Assembly: GCF_022581195.2 (NCBI RefSeq)
Contig: NC_061455.1
Coordinates: 11,364,189 to 11,428,188, forward strand
DNA: 64,000 nucleotides
Origin: Helicoverpa zea
Taxonomy: Eukaryota; Arthropoda; Insecta; Lepidoptera; Noctuidae
Reading direction: 5' to 3'
The translations under genes were made by a program, and so were the position numbers. Numbering within the stretch: the first letter of the stretch is position 1; each line of letters opens with the position of its first letter. The notes below the pieces were generated by a model. The model searched no databases. It was not told the DNA's origin and was given only the letters and a program-made list of their open reading frames with translations. Shown piece after piece: positions 59,184-64,000 of the stretch.

Positions 59184-62035
59184 GTAAGTAAACAAACTTT
59201 GATTTCGGCTACCAACTTGTTTGCTTCAATTTTTTAAAACAAAAGCTCCAAAATCAATTTTATTTCAGCTTTCAAATCTGTTCAGCATAATTTCAGTACC
59301 TAGTTATTATTGCTTCTTAGTAACTGGTTGTTGCAGTCGACAGTCGACACCTTTGCGTGCTAAGTAATTATACAGGCTTGTTAGTTTGTTGCCGTTACTC
59401 AGGCTCACTCATGATGTGTCAGACTTCAGTATTATTACCATATCGCTTCATTAACATTGTGTAGGTAGTGTAACATTTGTCAAGTTAGAATCTGGTTAGA
59501 TATTAGAATTAGAAAACAGCTCGTCCAAAAGGATCCTTTTGCCAATTTCGGCTAATTAGTTTCCAATTCACCCCATTGATCCACAGATATCTAACCCATA
59601 AGTTAGCGAGAATGACGAAAAGCAACACATTTCACTACAAAACATGCCCAAAAACTAAACTTATTCTCTGTGAAATAAAGACTATTTTGTTGTGGCTCTT
59701 GTTCTCATTCCCAAAACTCCTTTGTCCCATAACTGTGATTGGTTCCAAAATCAAAAGTTTAAAATGAGTCTAACACAATTATTGATCACGTTATCCTTCG
59801 ATAAACAAGCGTTTGATAAGTGTGATAACGGCACGTACCTGCGTGCCTTGATAAGGGCTACGTATCGAGCCCATTCAACTGATATTGATTTACTCACCTG
59901 TTTGTGTGTCGAGTAAATATTTGATGTATTTACTTTTATACATTGCGAAATCATTATGCTTTTCTATGAAGCTCTTGAAACTTTTTCGTAAATATTTGTA
60001 GGTACCAAACATGAGTAACATTTGTCTTTATTTCGCGATCAAAAGACCAAAGCGTAAAGTTAACATTCAAGTTCTCGAATGCAATAATGCATCCATAGAT
60101 CAACTGTGCATTGTAATGCGTATTGAAGTGAACTTTAATGAACTTCGTGGTGTTCCCGCTCATACTGTAAAAGGGCAAGCTACGACTTTAGTTCGCTCTT
60201 CAGAATAAACTGGTACCCATTTCGTATTTATGGACTTGTCTAGTCCAGAACCTGTTGTTTTTGCTACCATTACATGTGTATTTCGAACACGTAAGAAAGA
60301 ATGAGCTTCTTAAATAACATCTTTGTTGTTTATGTCTCGGTAATCTTCATTTATTATTATTATTTTATAATGCATCTTTAATAACAAGACCGTAGAGTCT
60401 ACGATATACCTACAGAATGTATAAACGTTTCTTATACATATAGCCAATACGTGCTTTCTGATACTTAGAGCCGAGAGAGCTACATTATTCAAAACAGTAA
60501 TGAATCATGCAACAAAATGCTGATGAGGGACACGTGTTAATGAAGGGCAGCTGATGGTATAAAGACGCCGGCTGTACCTGACCCGTCCCGACCCCGGGAT
60601 TGGGGCGACATCCTTTCGCTAATTCAATCAGCTTGAACAAATCACTACTGTGACCCCTCCGCAAGTTTTACGATAGACAACTTCCTTTAGATAATCCGGG
60701 AGACTTTGTTCCGGAGTTTTTTCTATTAGGAAGGATGTGGAATGGTAATCTTTGTGTCATGAGATTATGAAATAAGACACTAAAGAGGTGGATGTCCCAC
60801 GAAATCGTTAACCAGACTGTCCCAGTTTTTTCCCTTGATTGAAGGAACATAAAGACATCCAAGAATACCTGTTTTCTAAAAGGAACAATGAACGTGCGAA
60901 AGTGTGAAAAATCAAATGGATGTGAAATATTTTTATGACGATGATGACTCATCCATCATTGCATATGCAACATAACACTTATGGCGCGGTACGGTAGTGC
61001 ATTACTGAATAGAAGATTAAATTACGCATGTCGGATTCTCTACGTAGAACTCACGCATTTCGATCAGAGAAAAGTATCCCACGGTCGTCCAGCGTGGTCA
61101 ACAAAGTAGGACTTAAAAGAAAGGAATATAAAAAAATCAGGACTCTGAACTATTTTAGCTAATGAAGGTTTAAGATAAGATTACTTCACAAGAACTGCAT
61201 TAAAGCGGTAATTAGACTAATTGCAAGCAATTAACGTCCAGATGTTGATTGTTTCCAAGTTAAAGGGCTTACTGTATATTTACAAAGCTTTGGAATTCAA
61301 AGCCGCTTAATGGTCCTTGCCCTAGATGTTTGGAACAAGAATTTTAAATGCCCCATGCATTTGCAATTCACATAGAATGCTACCGACATAATTACTTCTC
61401 CGTATTAAAGCTTTTGTTTGTGCAAGCTTTTTTTCAGCAGTTTGTAATGGTAAACATTACCCAAAATATCACTTTCTACTTCGCATTAGCACGGTTTTAT
61501 TTTAAAATTACTGTTTGCATGCTGTAAAACGTGATTACTAAGTACTTTCACTTCTTGCAAAAATTATGCAATGAAACCGCATTTTTGGATGATCTCAACA
61601 TTGAATCTACCAAGAGCAAGCTTTGATTGATACGAATTTGAGTTGTGGTTTCAGTAACACTTTTACCTTCTACAACAATTTTGTTATCTGACCTACCAAA
61701 AACATGAACGCTATGGCGTTTAGGACTGATCATATCAAAATTGTGTCAAGATCTGTAAACAAGATAAACTAAGTATTAATGGTGTGTACTTCGTCGTAAC
61801 ATTTCTGTGTCTTAATTGTTGTAGCTTTGACATGGTTTAAAGAATTTCTATCCTTTGTTATCGTATTCTGAGTGCTAGGTGCAAGCTGCACCTGCCGCTT
61901 GCTAATGACCCCTTATCGCTAACCGTAATCCATCTGTTTTGAACTACCGTTATTAGAAGACGTTCAACGGTCTCAGTTCACTGGCTATCATAACCTATTT
62001 GCTCTGATACCGTACAACAACCTTGAAGGTATGTA

Positions 62036-62170
62036 GCGGCGCCATCTGAATCGGCACGAGCGCGCTGCAAATGCCGCAGGGCAGCAAAACGCGACGCTCA
62101 CGCAACGCGCTCGCGACGCACGCGTGGCGCCCGCGCTACTAACACGCCCGAGGATCGCGCACGCCTAATG
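62036..62170. promoter_or_regulatory. CG-rich island inside the intron
   Basis: About 135 bp with dense CG dinucleotides (e.g. gcaacgcgctcgcgacgcac) in AT-rich surroundings. It could be a regulatory element, an alternative promoter or a repeat of foreign composition. No ORF of note spans it. Confidence 0.4.
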
Positions 62171-63879
62171 TGGTGGCCTAAGCCGGGACTCCACCGAAAT
62201 GTTTGCATTAGTTCACGAATAGGCAAAATGTACGTATCTGTGAGAGTCCACTTCATGTGTTCGTACTTGAAACCTGCAGTTTTGCCAAGATTTTCAAAAT
62301 GTACGCTCGCAATTTGCCATTTCTTGGTGGAGCCAGCAAATCAAAAGAAACATAAGTGTTGTATACTGTGCGTCACTACCGCACACCGGGAAAATTTCGC
62401 TATTGCGGAGGACGTTTATATACCATATTTTGTGTCACACGTAAACAGGACGACAGTAAGTATCCACCGAAACACTTTCAAAGATCTGATGAACGAATAA
62501 ATCAGACCTGACTTGGTCACCTGGGGCCAATCAGAGCTCTATGAAGCGATAATACGCTTTGGCTCCTACTGTTATTGTGGTTTCTGAAAATTTATTCACC
62601 TCATTCAACGATGAATGTAATTCTGATGGTACTATTAAGAACACTTGCTTAGCGCAGAAGCTGACGTTGGCAGGTCAACTCTTTTGACTTCTCGAATAGG
62701 ATACCATTGGTTTTTGTGCAATGCACACCTGCAATGCATTCTGGATTAGGATAGGATATAGGTGGATAGGATTTGCAACAGAGAACAATTCTGTCTTTGT
62801 GATTAAATTACATCAAACGTAGTTTTATATAAAAGGTGCTTTTTTAGACTTGGCTCGGCTCTTACTGAGACTTCGTAATCGTGAACAGTGTATTTGCGAT
62901 CAGAAGTTGAAAGTAAGCATGTCTCTGGTATGCGGTGCGTAATTTGTACGTTTTCAGACGCATAAAGCATTTTACGTGTGTATGGTATCAAATAGAGAGA
63001 GCTCCCATTTCTTATCTGCACTTTGCATCTGGGCTTGTTTTTAAAGCTACAGAATCCTACATTACCTACCTCACGCTTAGCAGCGCTTGCGAGAGATAGA
63101 TCCTCATTTCTTCTAGGATTAAGTTTACATATTTTGCATCAGAAAAAATAATTAAGGTCTACTTAATACTACTCACTCAAAGTAATTTGTTTTAAGGCCA
63201 CCACATTAGTGGAAGATAAGCTAAACTATGTTTATGAAAAAATCCTAATATGAACTCCATCTGTAACTTTAAATGATAATTAATTGTTCCACTAAAGTCA
63301 TCATTTTTGACATAATGTTCAAAAAATAATTTAGATGGCACCGTTTTAAATTTGGCTGAGAACTATTAATTTTCTTTTCATCAAGGTAATAATTATAGTT
63401 GGATTTTGATGTGGCACGGCAAACTGACAAACACTATTGAAATGTCTATCGAAAAATTACACTACGTGTTAAAATATGGTGAATTACGGAAAATACACAA
63501 CTCTATCTGTTGAAATAATAATCCTCTATAAAGAATGTATGGTAATATTGTCATTTACCACCTAGCCCCTTTGACAAATTTGATGTATTTTATTTACCAC
63601 AGATGGAGCTACTTTAACCTTGGCTAAACAAAATTTTCATTTTTTTTTCTTCCGAAGTTACTTATAAAGGTGTGATTTTCTGTGTAAAGATTGATAATAA
63701 TAGGCCGATCAACTAATATAAGTACAACATTCAAATGTACAGTTTTGACAAATAGATTGCGTGTCGTAATATTTTACATCTTGAATTCACAAAATTAATC
63801 ATATCTTTTGATAGAGTGAATCGATTTCGATGAAACAAAAACTAAGTAATACCCCAAGTTACGTAGAATTTTTGTATAT

Positions 63880-63960
63880 AAGCATTGTCTGTATTTAATT
63901 CGTCGATTTTACGTGAATCGCGAACAAACAAACAGATAAACAGACAAACAGACAAAAATG
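63880..63960 (+). repeat. LINE-like tail with AACAGACA microsatellite
   Basis: The run cgaacaaacaaacagataaa then 'cagacaaacagacaaaaatg' is a short imperfect tandem array typical of moth LINE 3' ends. Confidence 0.5.
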
Positions 63961-64000
63961 ATGGAAATGGGTTCTGTTAGTTATCCTTTAAAATGCTGGC

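Larger units (their letters stand above)
59184..64000 (+). other. probable first intron of bark-like gene
   Basis: No open frame with similarity or splice signals is recognised in these 4.8 kb. Noted content: a CG-rich island at 62036-62170, and a repeat-like end with an ACAGACAA-type microsatellite at 63915-63955. Confidence 0.5.

Noticed and set aside
1..64000. Prokaryotic features (operons, CRISPR, ribosome binding sites)
   Set aside because: Intron-rich animal DNA; no direct-repeat/spacer arrays or polycistronic layout were seen.

Overview
This window looks like nuclear DNA of a lepidopteran insect, probably a noctuid-type moth. Genes are split by GT..AG introns, intergenic DNA is AT-rich, and the introns are crowded with repeat types familiar from moths: tRNA-derived SINEs, short inverted-repeat (MITE) elements, an RTE LINE tail and a Penelope-like element. 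The organism call is inference from repeat style and protein similarity; no search could be run.

Layout. 1-7398 shows no convincing exon. 7399-27610 (+) is the mechanosensory channel gene nompC (TRPN). Eighteen exons on one splice path join in a single open frame of 1602 codons including the stop. The N-terminal exon is not visible. Three departures from a linear exon chain stand out: an internal alternative first exon (13630), a frame-neutral 93-nt cassette exon (23416-23508), and two alternative exons for the pore and S6 (24538-24749 and 24791-25011), separated by only 41 nt. 31015-32053 is a head-to-head inverted Penelope-like element flanked by an 18-bp direct repeat.

32223-34780 and 36013-42518 (+) are two tandem secreted lipases of the pancreatic-lipase family with the same seven-exon layout. 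44005-47582 (-) is a 239-residue protein with a zeste/Myb-SANT-like DNA-binding domain; one of its introns holds an 889-bp inverted-repeat transposon. It is head-to-head with MED17 (48229-55496, +, 12 exons, 643 residues), which is tail-to-tail with the SR-like splicing factor Rsf1 (56183-56629, -). 57553-58141 carries two truncated ORF pieces meeting head-on (a THAP zinc-finger start and a start resembling a YqaJ/SWIM-type family). 58824-59183 (+) is the first coding exon of a gene resembling bark beetle (bark); the rest of the window appears to be its first intron.

The genes are not an operon. The notable biology is the transcript diversity built into nompC (alternative N-terminus and alternative channel pore), a local lipase duplication, and a tight housekeeping cluster (zeste-like / MED17 / Rsf1) with a shared promoter region and convergent 3' ends.
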